NCBI GenBank assembly: GCA_013288125.1
Contig: JABDCN010000011.1
Coordinates: 1 to 44,417, forward strand
DNA from: Gammaproteobacteria bacterium
GTDB taxonomy: Bacteria; Pseudomonadota; Gammaproteobacteria; DSM-16500
Reading direction: 5' to 3'
DNA length: 44,417 nt
The notes beneath the pieces are model-generated. The model did not search any database and had not been told where the DNA came from. It saw only the letters and a list, made by a program, of their open reading frames with translations. A program made the position numbers and the translations under genes. Of this stretch, positions 7,891 through 16,668 are shown in pieces (position 1 is the stretch's first letter; each line of letters opens with the position of its first letter).

Positions 7891-8675
7891 GTTTTTAATA
7901 TCTTTTCATGATTTTGTTGACCTGCCGCAATTACCCCATTCACCAACAACTCAGCCTGGTTAAATAAAAAAGGGCGCCCAGATAAATCAGTCACAGTGCC
8001 GCCAGCTTCTGTCACCAATAAAACGCCGGCAGCAATATCCCACTCATGCTTGGGCGCAAAACTTATTGTCGCTTGTGCTTGTCCACTCGCAATTAATGCA
8101 AGTTTATAAGCAATGGAACCTACTTCTTTAACGTGATGAATCTTTTTGATGGCCTCCCATTTGCCATCACGCACCTCGGTGCGGCTGGCGAGAATAGTCA
8201 GTGTGGAAGAGGAAGAATCATCACATGTCACGCGTTTTTCTTTTAACGAGGTATCATCGGCGCTTCTTTCTCTTAACCACGTACCATGACCTTTTATCGC
8301 ATAAAATAATTGATCATGAACAGGATGATAAACAGCGGCAAGCACGGGAATATGATTTTCAACTAAGGCAACTGAAATAACATATTCAGGAAGATGCTGG
8401 ATAAATTCTTTGGTGCCATCAATAGGATCAATGATCCATACGCGTTGATGATGCAGGCGTTTTGTATCATCTTTATTTTCTTCTGATAACCAACCATCAT
8501 GGGGAAAATGTGAAAGCAATTGATTTTGTAAAATATTGTTTGCGGCTAAATCTGCTTCAGTTAAAGGATCATGATTTGTTTTGTGTATGACCGTTAAATT
8601 TGTTTTGCGAATGGCTTCGATGGAGCGGCCGGCTTCGTGTAAAGCTTTTGTTAAAATAAATAACTCATCTAACAA
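7830..8675 (-). CDS. cysQ: 3'(2'),5'-bisphosphate nucleotidase CysQ
   Basis: Inositol-monophosphatase-superfamily enzyme, 281 residues, that removes the 3' phosphate from PAP left over by sulfate assimilation or phosphopantetheine transfer. Metal site residues are visible: D-P-L-T-E-A-D at 36-42, E-E at 65-66, D-P-I-D-G-T at 83-88 and W-D-I-A-A-G at 212-217, followed by EAGGTVTDLSGRPF. It starts with TTG at 8675, with GAGGTGA six bases upstream overlapping the end of sohB; no ATG is available. Residues from about 262 to the stop (ending WEERVRERRDF) are encoded by a family A repeat and are not part of the family fold. The enzyme is the last gene of the dacA operon. Confidence 0.9.
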   Translation of the reverse strand: MLDELFILTKALHEAGRSIEAIRKTNLTVIHKTNHDPLTEADLAANNILQNQLLSHFPHDGWLSEENKDDTKRLHHQRVWIIDPIDGTKEFIQHLPEYVISVALVENHIPVLAAVYHPVHDQLFYAIKGHGTWLRERSADDTSLKEKRVTCDDSSSSTLTILASRTEVRDGKWEAIKKIHHVKEVGSIAYKLALIASGQAQATISFAPKHEWDIAAGVLLVTEAGGTVTDLSGRPFLFNQAELLVNGVIAAGQQNHEKILKTSPLLPRFLWEERVRERRDF

Positions 8676-8687
8676 GGTAAGTCACCT

Positions 8688-9665
8688 CTAAACCAATTGC
8701 CTCACTAATCCCTTCGCTCCCGCCAACAATTTACTCATTAAAGGTTTCTTCGTTGCATAAGAAACTGCAAAAACGGCCGCCGTTTTTGCTTGCTCAAATA
8801 AATAATCATCACTCGTGCGAATATGATCCACTAATTTTAACGTTAACGCTTGTTCGCCTAACCAATATTCACCCGTTGCAACTTGATTGATATCAACTTG
8901 CTGTCGATATTGTGTAATTAAATTTTTAAATAATTGGTGTATATCATTAATTTCATGCTGTAGTTTATCTCGCCCTTCTTGTGTATTTTCACCGAAAACA
9001 GAAATTGTTCGTTTAAATTCACCGGCGGTGTGTTGTTCAAAATCAATTTGTTTATTTTGCAAATAACGGTGAAAATTAGGCAGCTGAACAACCACGCCAA
9101 TCGAACCAATAATGGCAAAAGGAGCTGCAAGAATGTTATTTGCAACACATGCCATAAGATAGCCGCCGCTTGCTGCGACTTTATCAATGGAAATAACCAA
9201 AGGAATGCCTTGTGCTCGAATACGCATTAATTGCGATGCTGCTAAACCATAGTTAGGAACCATTCCACCAGCACTTTCAAGTCGTACCACAATTTCATCT
9301 TGCGGTGTTGCAATATGCAATAAAGCGCTTACTTCTTCACGTAATGTTTCAACGGCTGATGCTTTGATGTCACCATTAAAATCTAATACATAAATACGTT
9401 TGCTGTTTTGATCTGATTTTGCTGCTTTTTTCTTTTCGGATTTTTTTTGTTTTAACCATTTTTTTAATTGTTTGGGAGAAATTTCAGTTAATAATAATTC
9501 AGTATTTATAGCAGCTTTTTCATTTAAATTTTTAATGGATAAACGCGGTTGAGATTTACCTTTTCCGACAAGTGTAAGAAAGGCAATTAATATGCCGATG
9601 ATAAATAAAAAAACGACGAATGTTTTTGAGGCGAATAATAATAGCTGAATGAAAAAAGCGGACAT
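8688..9665 (-). CDS. sohB: Inner-membrane S49 protease SohB
   Basis: Signal-peptide-peptidase-like serine protease, 325 residues (E. coli SohB 349). One N-terminal membrane segment (about 8-35) is followed by a basic region and the S49 fold from about 90. The Ser/Lys dyad is visible: Ser166 in V-A-A-S-G-G-Y and Lys218 in G-E-F-K-R-T. The substrate strand V-R-L-E-S-A-G-G-M-V-P matches the family. It should cleave membrane-embedded peptides on the periplasmic side. The gene lies 12 bp downstream of the DedA-PAP2 gene and 12 bp upstream of cysQ, within one leftward operon. Confidence 0.92.
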   Translation of the reverse strand: MSAFFIQLLLFASKTFVVFLFIIGILIAFLTLVGKGKSQPRLSIKNLNEKAAINTELLLTEISPKQLKKWLKQKKSEKKKAAKSDQNSKRIYVLDFNGDIKASAVETLREEVSALLHIATPQDEIVVRLESAGGMVPNYGLAASQLMRIRAQGIPLVISIDKVAASGGYLMACVANNILAAPFAIIGSIGVVVQLPNFHRYLQNKQIDFEQHTAGEFKRTISVFGENTQEGRDKLQHEINDIHQLFKNLITQYRQQVDINQVATGEYWLGEQALTLKLVDHIRTSDDYLFEQAKTAAVFAVSYATKKPLMSKLLAGAKGLVRQLV

Positions 9666-9677
9666 AATTTTTCCTTG

Positions 9678-11711
9678 TTAACTTATTTTCTGAGATCTTA
9701 TCAGTATAAACGTTTGTTGAGTCACTTTCTTTCTTTTTGATTTCGTCGGAACGTCAATCGTCATCATTTTCCATTGCCATGCCTTATTATTTTGATTCGT
9801 CTCAAAAAGATCAGTGAAATCCATTTCATAATTACGATGTTTATGAAAAATCCAATTATAAGATCGCGGAATAATGCCCAGCGTTCCTACCCATAATGGT
9901 GTATTCGTTTTCATTAACATGCGATTAGAAGCCCATAGTCGAATGACTAACGAAGTTTCAATATCATTTTCTCGTTTCACTAAAATGAGCTCAGGCCGTT
10001 TATCTAAATATTCTGGTGAAACCATGGGTAAATAAGCCGCACTTTGAATACCTGTCACACGATGTAATGTGCTAATCCAATCACGAGCGGGGGGTTTCAC
10101 CCAACCATTTTTTAATAAACTTGAACGAATATCATCTAAATTTCCCGCCCATTCAATATTAATATGTTCAGAGGGTATGCCAAATAAACTCACACGAAAG
10201 ACGGGAATGTCATCATCACTTTTCCACCATTCACTACGTGAAATTTTTTTCACGGGCCAATCAATTTGTGTGTAATTGATTTGTAATTGTGTGATATGAC
10301 GATGATAATAAAGTCCATAAAAAAAGATAAAAGCGATTAAACAAACAAGAGAAACATAGCGTAATTGTAAAGGTTTTTCATATTGTCGATTATAAGAAAC
10401 GATAACAAGTAGTAATACAGCAGCGCTTAATAACCACGCAGCTAAAACATCCGTAAACCAATGTGCGCCTAAATATAAACGAGAAACACCAACAGCAAAC
10501 ACGAGTAAAGCTGCAGGATAATAAATATATTTTCGATATTTCGGAGACAATGGTATTGCAATCATGAAGGCAATGCCCATGTAAACGGTTGCTGTTAATG
10601 TGGCGTGTCCACTTGGCATGGAATAAGTTTCTGCATTATGAAAAATTCCCCAAGGACGAACAGATTCAACTAAATATTTTATGACGAAGACACTGCCAGC
10701 GGCTAATATGCCTAGTGCTAAGATGTGAAAAGCAGTGCGTACACGAGAACTGAATAGTAACCAAATAAAAAAGACGAGTAAAACAGGCAAAATAATTTCT
10801 TTTTGTCCGAGTAATGTTAGCGAAATAATAGTGTTATCTGCTAAAGGAGAGCGAATACTACGGAAAAAATGAAACACAACATTATTAATAAAAATATTTT
10901 GTGGGCCGACACATTTTACATATAAGGCAAGTGCAATAAATAATAAACTCGTCACTAAAAAATAAAAAGCCATGGTTAATTGACCATGATGTTCTCTGGC
11001 ATCATGGTGATTTAAAATTACTGTAGTCACGCGAAAACGCCGTGATTTTTTTAATTTTTCCCACATCGATATTAAAAATTGTTCTGTTTGATAATTAATT
11101 AATTGCAATAATTTATAAATAATCCATATACAGAGAACAATAAATAAAAGAATTAAAAATAAAGTTAAGATAGCATGAAGCGCAATATCAGGCGGTAATT
11201 CTAATGATGCGGCGCCTAATAAAATGCCGGGCAGCATATAAGCAGGGGCCCAGCCAATCGCAGATGTCACATTGGCGACGGTAAATTGCACGGGTTTCAT
11301 GCCCAACATCCCTGCAACAAGCGGGACTAAGGCGCGCACGGGGCCAACGAACCGTCCGATAAAAACACTCATGACACCATATCGATGAACAAAAGTTTCA
11401 CCTTTTTCAAGGACTGTAGGATTATTTTTAAAAGGCCAGCTGTTACGTAATCGATCTTTGAAATAATAACCTAACCAATAACTGATGCTATCGCCGAGTA
11501 CCGCGCCTAAAATGGCCCAAATGATTGTTTGATATAAAGGGATGACACCTGCACCTGCCAATGTTCCGATGGCAGTCATGGTGATAGAGCCAGGAATAAT
11601 CGTGCCTACAATGGCGACAGATTCTGCCGCTGAAATAATGAAGGTGGCGAGCCCTGCCCATTCAGGATTAGCGTTGAGCCATTGTAATAATGGATTCACG
11701 ATATCAGTCAT
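9678..11711 (-). CDS. DedA - PAP2 phosphatase - LssY-like fusion membrane protein
   Basis: A 677-residue multi-spanning protein in three parts. Residues 1-200 form a DedA/SNARE-associated domain with F-I-G-R-F-V-G-P-V-R at 117-126, the conserved F-x-R-x-x-P-x-R-type loop; DedA proteins act in lipid-carrier or phospholipid flipping. Residues 250-450 form a PAP2 acid phosphatase with all three motifs: K345...R352-P353 (K-x6-R-P), P-S-G-H at 366-369, and S410-R411...H417...D421 (S-R-x5-H-x3-D). Residues about 490-677 are a soluble LssY-type C-terminal domain. The fusion resembles Legionella LssY-like proteins. A lipid phosphatase coupled to a flippase-like domain suggests recycling of undecaprenyl or phospholipid phosphates (inference). 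The ATG overlaps the lipA stop by one base (TAATG). Confidence 0.88.
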   Translation of the reverse strand: MTDIVNPLLQWLNANPEWAGLATFIISAAESVAIVGTIIPGSITMTAIGTLAGAGVIPLYQTIIWAILGAVLGDSISYWLGYYFKDRLRNSWPFKNNPTVLEKGETFVHRYGVMSVFIGRFVGPVRALVPLVAGMLGMKPVQFTVANVTSAIGWAPAYMLPGILLGAASLELPPDIALHAILTLFLILLFIVLCIWIIYKLLQLINYQTEQFLISMWEKLKKSRRFRVTTVILNHHDAREHHGQLTMAFYFLVTSLLFIALALYVKCVGPQNIFINNVVFHFFRSIRSPLADNTIISLTLLGQKEIILPVLLVFFIWLLFSSRVRTAFHILALGILAAGSVFVIKYLVESVRPWGIFHNAETYSMPSGHATLTATVYMGIAFMIAIPLSPKYRKYIYYPAALLVFAVGVSRLYLGAHWFTDVLAAWLLSAAVLLLVIVSYNRQYEKPLQLRYVSLVCLIAFIFFYGLYYHRHITQLQINYTQIDWPVKKISRSEWWKSDDDIPVFRVSLFGIPSEHINIEWAGNLDDIRSSLLKNGWVKPPARDWISTLHRVTGIQSAAYLPMVSPEYLDKRPELILVKRENDIETSLVIRLWASNRMLMKTNTPLWVGTLGIIPRSYNWIFHKHRNYEMDFTDLFETNQNNKAWQWKMMTIDVPTKSKRKKVTQQTFILIRSQKIS

Positions 11712-12658
11712 TATCTGACTTCTTCTCCTGCGGCTTGTTTGTCTGCATGATAAGAGGAGCGAACAAGCGGGCCGCTTGCAACATTGCTAAATCCCAATGA
11801 TTTTGCTACATCGCCAAATTGTTTAAAGCTTTGCGGTGTGACAAAACGTGCGACTGGCATGTGATAACGACTGGGTTGTAAATATTGACCCAGGGTTACC
11901 ATTTCCACATCATGTTCACGCAAATCTTTTAAAGTTTGAATAATTTCTTCATCCGTTTCGCCTAATCCTAACATAATGCCAGATTTAGTGGGGATAGCAG
12001 GATAACGCTTTTTGAATTCTTGTAATAATTTTAATGAATGCAAATAATCTGAACCCGGGCGTACTTGTTTGTATAAACGTGGTGCGGTTTCAATATTATG
12101 ATTGAATACGTCAGGTAAAGAGCCGCCTGTTGCGGCTAACGCGACGTCCATGCGTCCGCGATAATCGGGCACTAATACTTCGATTTTGATGGTGGGATTA
12201 TGTGTACGAACGGCACTGATACACGCTGTAAAATGACTGGCGCCGCCATCTCGCAAGTCATCACGATCAACTGAGGTAATGACAACATAACGTAAACCCA
12301 TTTTTGCGATAGTGGTTGCTAAATGTAATGGTTCATCAGGATCAAGTGGATCGGGCCGGCCATGCGCAACATCGCAAAAACTACAGCGTCTTGTGCATTT
12401 GTCTCCCATGATCATGAAAGTGGCTGTTCCATGAGTAAAACATTCTGGCAGATTGGGACAAGAAGCTTCTTCGCATACGGTGACTAATTTATTTTCTCTT
12501 AGTAATTTTTTTAAATTACTGACTTCTGGTGAAGCGGGAATGCGTATGCGTATCCAATCGGGTTTGCGTAAAGGGGTTTCAGTCATTTCTATTTTGACTG
12601 GAATGCGCGAGAGTTTATTTTCACCGCGTTGTTTGTTTATTTCATTTTTTGTTTCCAT
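11711..12658 (-). CDS. lipA: Lipoyl synthase (radical SAM)
   Basis: Inserts two sulfurs into octanoyl groups on lipoyl domains, completing lipoate made with LipB. Two cluster motifs are visible: the auxiliary cluster [12 protein letters not shown] and the radical [11 protein letters not shown], with [16 protein letters not shown] between them and the R-S-S-Y-H-A-D C-terminal motif whose Arg-Ser-Ser is needed for the auxiliary cluster. The ATG at 12658 is chosen because GGAGAG lies just upstream; the in-frame TTG at 12670 overlaps that SD. This gives 315 residues. It overlaps the end of lipB by 17 bases and is translationally coupled to it. Confidence 0.96.
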   Translation of the reverse strand: METKNEINKQRGENKLSRIPVKIEMTETPLRKPDWIRIRIPASPEVSNLKKLLRENKLVTVCEEASCPNLPECFTHGTATFMIMGDKCTRRCSFCDVAHGRPDPLDPDEPLHLATTIAKMGLRYVVITSVDRDDLRDGGASHFTACISAVRTHNPTIKIEVLVPDYRGRMDVALAATGGSLPDVFNHNIETAPRLYKQVRPGSDYLHSLKLLQEFKKRYPAIPTKSGIMLGLGETDEEIIQTLKDLREHDVEMVTLGQYLQPSRYHMPVARFVTPQSFKQFGDVAKSLGFSNVASGPLVRSSYHADKQAAGEEVR

Positions 12659-13304
12659 GATTCTCTCCAATACACACAGAAGTATACCCCAATTCTTTTG
12701 TTAAATAAGGGACAAGCGCTTGTCCCGCCTCAATGGTTGTTTTCATACCGCCTAATGCGCCAAATTGTGTCATTTGTAAATTCGCAAAACCACAAGGATT
12801 GATTTGCGTAAAAGGAGATAAATCCATGAAAATATTAAAAGCAATACCATGATAAGCGCATCCGTGTCGTACGCGTAATCCAATTGAACAAATTTTTTTC
12901 TCATCAACATACACGCCAGGGGCTTTGCATTTAGATACGGCATTGATTTGATAATCAGACAAGAGATTGATCACAGCCTGTTCTAATTGCGAAACGAATT
13001 GCCGAATCTGCCATTTTTTTCGTTTGATATCAATTAAGGTATAGACCATCAATTGACCTGGTCCGTGATAAGTAATTTGACCGCCTCGATCTGTTTGTAC
13101 AACAGGAATGTCGTTCGCATTTAACAAATGTTCTGGTTTGCCATTTTGTCCTTGTGTAAAAACGGGAAAATGTTCTAACAACCAAATTTCATCGATGGTT
13201 TCTTCATGACGTTGATCAGTGAATTGACGCATGGCTTCCCAGCAAGAAGTGTAATCTTGCTGTCCTAGCCAGTGAATGTGAACCGCTTCAGCAATTGTTT
13301 TCAT
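12642..13304 (-). CDS. lipB: Octanoyl-ACP:protein N-octanoyltransferase
   Basis: LipB, 220 residues, transfers octanoate from acyl carrier protein to lipoyl domains of 2-oxoacid dehydrogenases and GcvH. The signature [13 protein letters not shown] is at 72-84. The catalytic pair is Lys137 (E-K-K-I-C-S-I-G) and Cys171 (I-N-P-C-G). Length matches E. coli LipB (213). The start ATG overlaps the ybeD stop as ATGA, and the 3' end overlaps lipA. The same gene order occurs in E. coli. Confidence 0.96.
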   Translation of the reverse strand: MKTIAEAVHIHWLGQQDYTSCWEAMRQFTDQRHEETIDEIWLLEHFPVFTQGQNGKPEHLLNANDIPVVQTDRGGQITYHGPGQLMVYTLIDIKRKKWQIRQFVSQLEQAVINLLSDYQINAVSKCKAPGVYVDEKKICSIGLRVRHGCAYHGIAFNIFMDLSPFTQINPCGFANLQMTQFGALGGMKTTIEAGQALVPYLTKELGYTSVCIGENHGNKK

Positions 13305-13582
13305 AACGCCATCAATACATGCGGTGAATTTGATAAGTCATGATAAATCGCATCTAATTGTTGTTTTGATTCTATGTGTACCGTAATCGACAGCGATCGA
13401 TATTTACCATTTTCACTGTCGCGTGTTTGAATGGCGCGATCAGCTGCATTTGATACGTGTTTATTAATAATCATTAAAACAGCATGTTCAAACTCATCTG
13501 ATCCTTGTCCAAATACTTTAATCGTAAAATTACAAGGAAAAGTCAGGAGTGAATCGCCATTTTTTTTCGTTTCATTTGCCAC
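13301..13582 (-). CDS. ybeD: YbeD/DUF493 small ACT-like protein
   Basis: A 93-residue protein beginning with GTG at 13582, two bases after the dacA stop; no ATG is available. It has the compact alpha/beta layout of the YbeD family ([11 protein letters not shown] near residue 15, [12 protein letters not shown] near 70, ending [12 protein letters not shown]). Its place between dacA and lipB matches E. coli, where the gene is linked to lipoate genes without a settled biochemical role. The ACT-like fold suggests ligand-dependent regulation. Confidence 0.9.
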   Translation of the reverse strand: MANETKKNGDSLLTFPCNFTIKVFGQGSDEFEHAVLMIINKHVSNAADRAIQTRDSENGKYRSLSITVHIESKQQLDAIYHDLSNSPHVLMAL

Positions 13583-13584
13583 GA

Positions 13585-14835
13585 TTAACCTGTATTTACT
13601 TTTTCATCTGATTTAGAAAAATATTTATGTAAATTATATCTCACGGTATCCGTTGCGCGGTCCCAAAAATTGCCGCGGTCACTGGTTTCAAGTGCGATTA
13701 AAGGTTGAGAACTAATCACTTGATTATTTAAAACGACGTTTAACATGCCATACACTTGACCTTTTACGACAGGCGCTTTCAATGGATTATTCACAACCAT
13801 ATTGACTTGTATGCGTTTGTATTGACCTGTTGGTACAGTGACATATAAATCTTGTGTGATACCTAAAGGAATTTCTGATTTACTGCCTTCCCAAATTCTC
13901 GCTTGTACTAATGGCGCTGCAGCATCATATAATTTATGTGTTTCAAAGAAACGAAATCCGTAAGTGAGTAATCGAATGGAATCTTCCGTACGATCTTGAT
14001 CTGTCGGCTCGCCTAATACAACGCTGATTAAGCGCATACCATCTTTTTTCGCAGACGCAACTAAACAATATCCCGCTTCGTTTGTATGGCCTGTTTTTAA
14101 GCCGTCAGCATAAGGATAACGCCATAATAAACGATTGCGATTCGGTTGACGTATGCCGTTATAGCTAAACCATTTTTCAGAATAATAATTATAATCTTCA
14201 GGGAAATTGATGATATAAGCTCGCGTAAGTGTCGCAAGATCACGAGCAGTGGAATAATGGCCTGGATTAGGGAGACCGGTGCTATCAATAAAATGACTAT
14301 TCTTCATGCCGAGTAAACTGGCTTGTTGATTCATGATCGCGGCAAATGAATCTTCACTGCCTGCGATATATTCAGCGAGTGCAACAGCGGCATCATTACC
14401 TGACGCCACAACAACACCTTGTGCTAATTCACGTACTTGCACATCATCGCCTGCTTTGACAAACATGCGTGAACCTTCTGTTTTCCATGCTTTTGTGCTG
14501 ACGCGTATTTTATCGTTGAGATGCAATTGACCAGTTTTTAATGCACTGGAAACAATATACATGGTCATGAGTTTGGTTAAACTGGCTGGCGGCACGCGGC
14601 CATCAGCATTTTTTTCTGCGATGATTTTTCCACTGGCTGCGTCGATTAGGATATAGGCATTGGCATCGAGATTAGGCGCGGTGGGGGTGAAAGTAGGTTG
14701 TAATACTTGTGTGGGAACCGGAATGACGGGGTTTGCGAAGGCTGATAGGGCCAGTAAGCTTGAGATGAAAGTAATAGATGTGATGAATGATATTTTTGAT
14801 AACGATAGCCGTGTTATTGATGACATTGAATGCAT
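13585..14835 (-). CDS. dacA: D-alanyl-D-alanine carboxypeptidase (PBP5/6 type)
   Basis: Periplasmic enzyme trimming the terminal D-Ala of peptidoglycan pentapeptides. A signal peptide ends near residue 35 (ALSAFA-NP). The three penicillin-binding motifs are present: S85-L-T-K88, S145-G-N147 and K247-T-G249. A PBP5_C beta domain follows at about 300-390, and a C-terminal amphipathic helix (DRATDTVRYNLHKYF) probably anchors it to the membrane. 416 residues is usual. Two starts are possible: ATG 14835, two bases after AGAGG, or ATG 14826, eleven bases after it; both keep the signal peptide. It is first in a seven-gene leftward operon ending with cysQ. Confidence 0.95.
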   Translation of the reverse strand: MHSMSSITRLSLSKISFITSITFISSLLALSAFANPVIPVPTQVLQPTFTPTAPNLDANAYILIDAASGKIIAEKNADGRVPPASLTKLMTMYIVSSALKTGQLHLNDKIRVSTKAWKTEGSRMFVKAGDDVQVRELAQGVVVASGNDAAVALAEYIAGSEDSFAAIMNQQASLLGMKNSHFIDSTGLPNPGHYSTARDLATLTRAYIINFPEDYNYYSEKWFSYNGIRQPNRNRLLWRYPYADGLKTGHTNEAGYCLVASAKKDGMRLISVVLGEPTDQDRTEDSIRLLTYGFRFFETHKLYDAAAPLVQARIWEGSKSEIPLGITQDLYVTVPTGQYKRIQVNMVVNNPLKAPVVKGQVYGMLNVVLNNQVISSQPLIALETSDRGNFWDRATDTVRYNLHKYFSKSDEKVNTG

Positions 14836-15165
14836 ATCCTCTTCTTAAGCTTTTGTAAGTTTTCAAGTCTAACAAAAATTCGGCATAAAAAAAATCACTT
14901 ATGATAAATCCATTAGCGGGAATACCTGTAAATCCATAAACATTCACTTTTTAGGTTCCGTTCGTCCTGAGCCCGCCGAATGGGACGAACGGGTTAGGTG
15001 AATACTTACCAAATAAACCCTAGATTTTTTATTGATAAAAAAGTAATATTTTTCTTTGCGGTTTACCCAGATTATGTTTTAATTTCTAGGTGAAACTGTA
15101 AATCCCAGTTCTTGGGGTTTATCAAATCCATTTATCGAAACAACTTTTAAACCAAGGAGTTTATC
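14836..15165. other. Divergent intergenic region dacA / comEA-like
   Basis: This is 330 bp without a gene. It must hold the dacA operon promoter (leftward) and the promoter of the ComEA-like gene (rightward). It contains a 35-bp palindrome at 14958-14992. A short inverted pair AAATCCC / GGGGTTT lies around 15100-15122, near the rightward gene. I could not pick a convincing -10/-35 pair. Confidence 0.5.
14958..14992. repeat. Short palindrome CCGTTCGTCC / GGGACGAACGG
   Basis: The arms at 14958-14967 and 14982-14992 enclose TGAGCCCGCCGAAT. It looks like a member of the common CGTTCGTCCTGAGC-type intergenic palindromes. Only this copy was seen in the window. Confidence 0.7.
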
Positions 15166-15582
15166 ATGTCTTTTTATCGTTCAGTACTCGCTGCAGTTGC
15201 TGCGATTGCTCTCACGAGCCCAGTATTTGCAGATGATGCTTCAAATAATCCCAATGCACAAAATGCGAATGATCAAGGCACGGCCGTTGCTCAACAATTA
15301 GCTGACAATGCCGGTGCTACAACTGATCAAAATGCACAATCTGCAACGACGCAGCAAACAGCAAATGCCGCAGATTCATCCAAAGTGAATTTGAACTCTG
15401 CTACCGCTAAAGACTTAATGAAAGTCAAAGGCGTTAATGCTGCTAAAGCAAGAGCGATTGTGGCATATCGTAAAAAGCACGGTGATTTCAAAACCATTGA
15501 TGATTTATCCAAAGTCAAAGGTTTATCCAGGCTGAAACCAAGCAAATTAAAAGCAATAGAAAATCAAGTTTCTATTGACTAA
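15166..15582 (+). CDS. comEA: Exported ComEA-like helix-hairpin-helix protein
   Basis: A 138-residue protein with a signal peptide (cleaved after VFA near residue 22) and a low-complexity Ala/Gln/Asn linker (23-72). The C-terminal ComEA domain begins V-N-L-N-S-A-T-A-K-D-L and carries two helix-hairpin-helix motifs (VKGVNAAKARAIVAYR and VKGLSRLKPSKLKAI). Such proteins bind double-stranded DNA in the periplasm during natural transformation. AAGGAG lies 7-8 bases before the ATG. The linker is longer than in many short ComEA homologues. Binding of DNA follows from the family; a role in competence is inferred. Confidence 0.85.
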   Translation: MSFYRSVLAAVAAIALTSPVFADDASNNPNAQNANDQGTAVAQQLADNAGATTDQNAQSATTQQTANAADSSKVNLNSATAKDLMKVKGVNAAKARAIVAYRKKHGDFKTIDDLSKVKGLSRLKPSKLKAIENQVSID

Positions 15583-15599
15583 TTTTGCGGCATAAATAA

Positions 15600-15780
15600 A
15601 CGTGGTATTGTTGGGCTTCGCCCTGCTTCGCAGGTCTCAGCCCAACCTACTGCTAGTTTTGCGACATAAACGTAGGGTTGGGCTTTGACCTGCTTCGCAG
15701 GCCTCAGCCCAACCTACTGCTAATTTTGCGGTATAAACGTAGGTTGGGCTGAGCATAGCGAAGCCCAACAACTTTTGCTA
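15600..15780. repeat. Family D GTTGGGCTTCG repeats, three tandem units
   Basis: Three units, each starting near TTTTGCG(G/A)(C/T)ATAAA and containing TTGGGCT...AGCCCAAC arms, lie head to tail from just after the comEA-like stop to the gmhA leader. The third unit is in shortened form. The same arm sequence recurs as a large hairpin at 25618-25702. Confidence 0.75.
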
Positions 15781-15812
15781 CAATACCTTCTTTTCAAGCT
15801 GAAAGACATTCA

Positions 15813-16427
15813 ATGCATCCTTTGATACAAACGGAACTTCAAAAACTAGCTACTCTCTTGCACCACATGCAACAAGATACTGCGTTGCAAAAGGTGTCAG
15901 AAGATATTGCTGCAACTTGTATACAAGCTTTACAAGCAGGAAAGAAAATTTTATTTGCGGGTAATGGTGGTAGTGCAGCAGATGCACAGCATCTAGCCGC
16001 TGAATTAGTCGTACGTTTGCAGTATCACAGACCAGGTTTGGCAGCATTGTCATTGGTCACAGATACTTCCATTTTGACAGCAGCAGGCAATGATTACGCA
16101 TTTGAATATATTTTTTCACGTCAGATTGAAGCGTTAGGACAACCTGGTGATATTTTCATTGGTATTTCGACTTCTGGTCGATCACCAAATATTTTGCGTG
16201 CTTTTGAGACAGCTCGTGCGCAGCAATTAACAACCATTGCATTCACCGGTAAACAAGCTCCTTTATTAACCGATCGTTGTGATCTTATTTTAAATATTCC
16301 CTCAACTGACACCCCGAAAATTCAAGAATGCCATATTATATTTGGACATATTATCTGCAGCATGATAGAAGATACTCTTTTTGGTGCAGAGTATGATCCT
16401 ATGCGAAAGCTAACCCTCGAACGTTAA
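15813..16427 (+). CDS. gmhA: Sedoheptulose-7-phosphate isomerase
   Basis: SIS-domain enzyme, 204 residues, making D-glycero-D-manno-heptose 7-phosphate, the first step of LPS core heptose. The phosphate-binding S-T-S-G-R-S is at 119-124. Residues matching the E. coli active site are all present: His60 and Glu64 in D-A-Q-H-L-A-A-E, and Gln171 and His179 in K-I-Q-E-C-H-I-I-F-G-H. The latter separate it from the non-enzymatic DiaA paralogue, although DiaA-like function cannot be fully excluded. Its pathway partners (HldE-like protein and a nucleotidyltransferase) lie at the right end of the window. Confidence 0.88.
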   Translation: MHPLIQTELQKLATLLHHMQQDTALQKVSEDIAATCIQALQAGKKILFAGNGGSAADAQHLAAELVVRLQYHRPGLAALSLVTDTSILTAAGNDYAFEYIFSRQIEALGQPGDIFIGISTSGRSPNILRAFETARAQQLTTIAFTGKQAPLLTDRCDLILNIPSTDTPKIQECHIIFGHIICSMIEDTLFGAEYDPMRKLTLER

Positions 16428-16433
16428 TCGGAA

Positions 16434-16581
16434 GTTAACCCAAAGTCTCGTCGTTGCGAGGAGGGCGAAGCCCGACGAAGCAATCCAGACAACACCAGTT
16501 AAAACCTGTTGAGACAGGCCTTTTTAATGGATTGCTTCGTCGGGCTTCGCCCTTCTCGCAACGACGAGACTTTGAGTTAAC
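16434..16581. repeat. Family E 148-bp inverted repeat
   Basis: Arms of about 55 bases run from GTTAACCCAAAGTCTCGTCG to the matching sequence ending at 16581, with a central loop around 16490-16530. The arms include TTGCGAGGAGGGCGAAGCCC and GATTGCTTCGTCGG. It could form a long cruciform or RNA hairpin between gmhA and metH. No other copy is present in the window. Confidence 0.85.
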
Positions 16582-16668
16582 TTTTTCGCTGCGACGATGT
16601 TTGTTGCATTTCGTGCTAGTGATCAATTAATAAAGAATTTTTATGTCGAAGACTTTGAGTTATAAAAT

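Noticed and set aside
16582-16668. Possible riboswitch upstream of metH
   Set aside because: The 87-bp leader after the family E palindrome shows no SAM or cobalamin riboswitch core.
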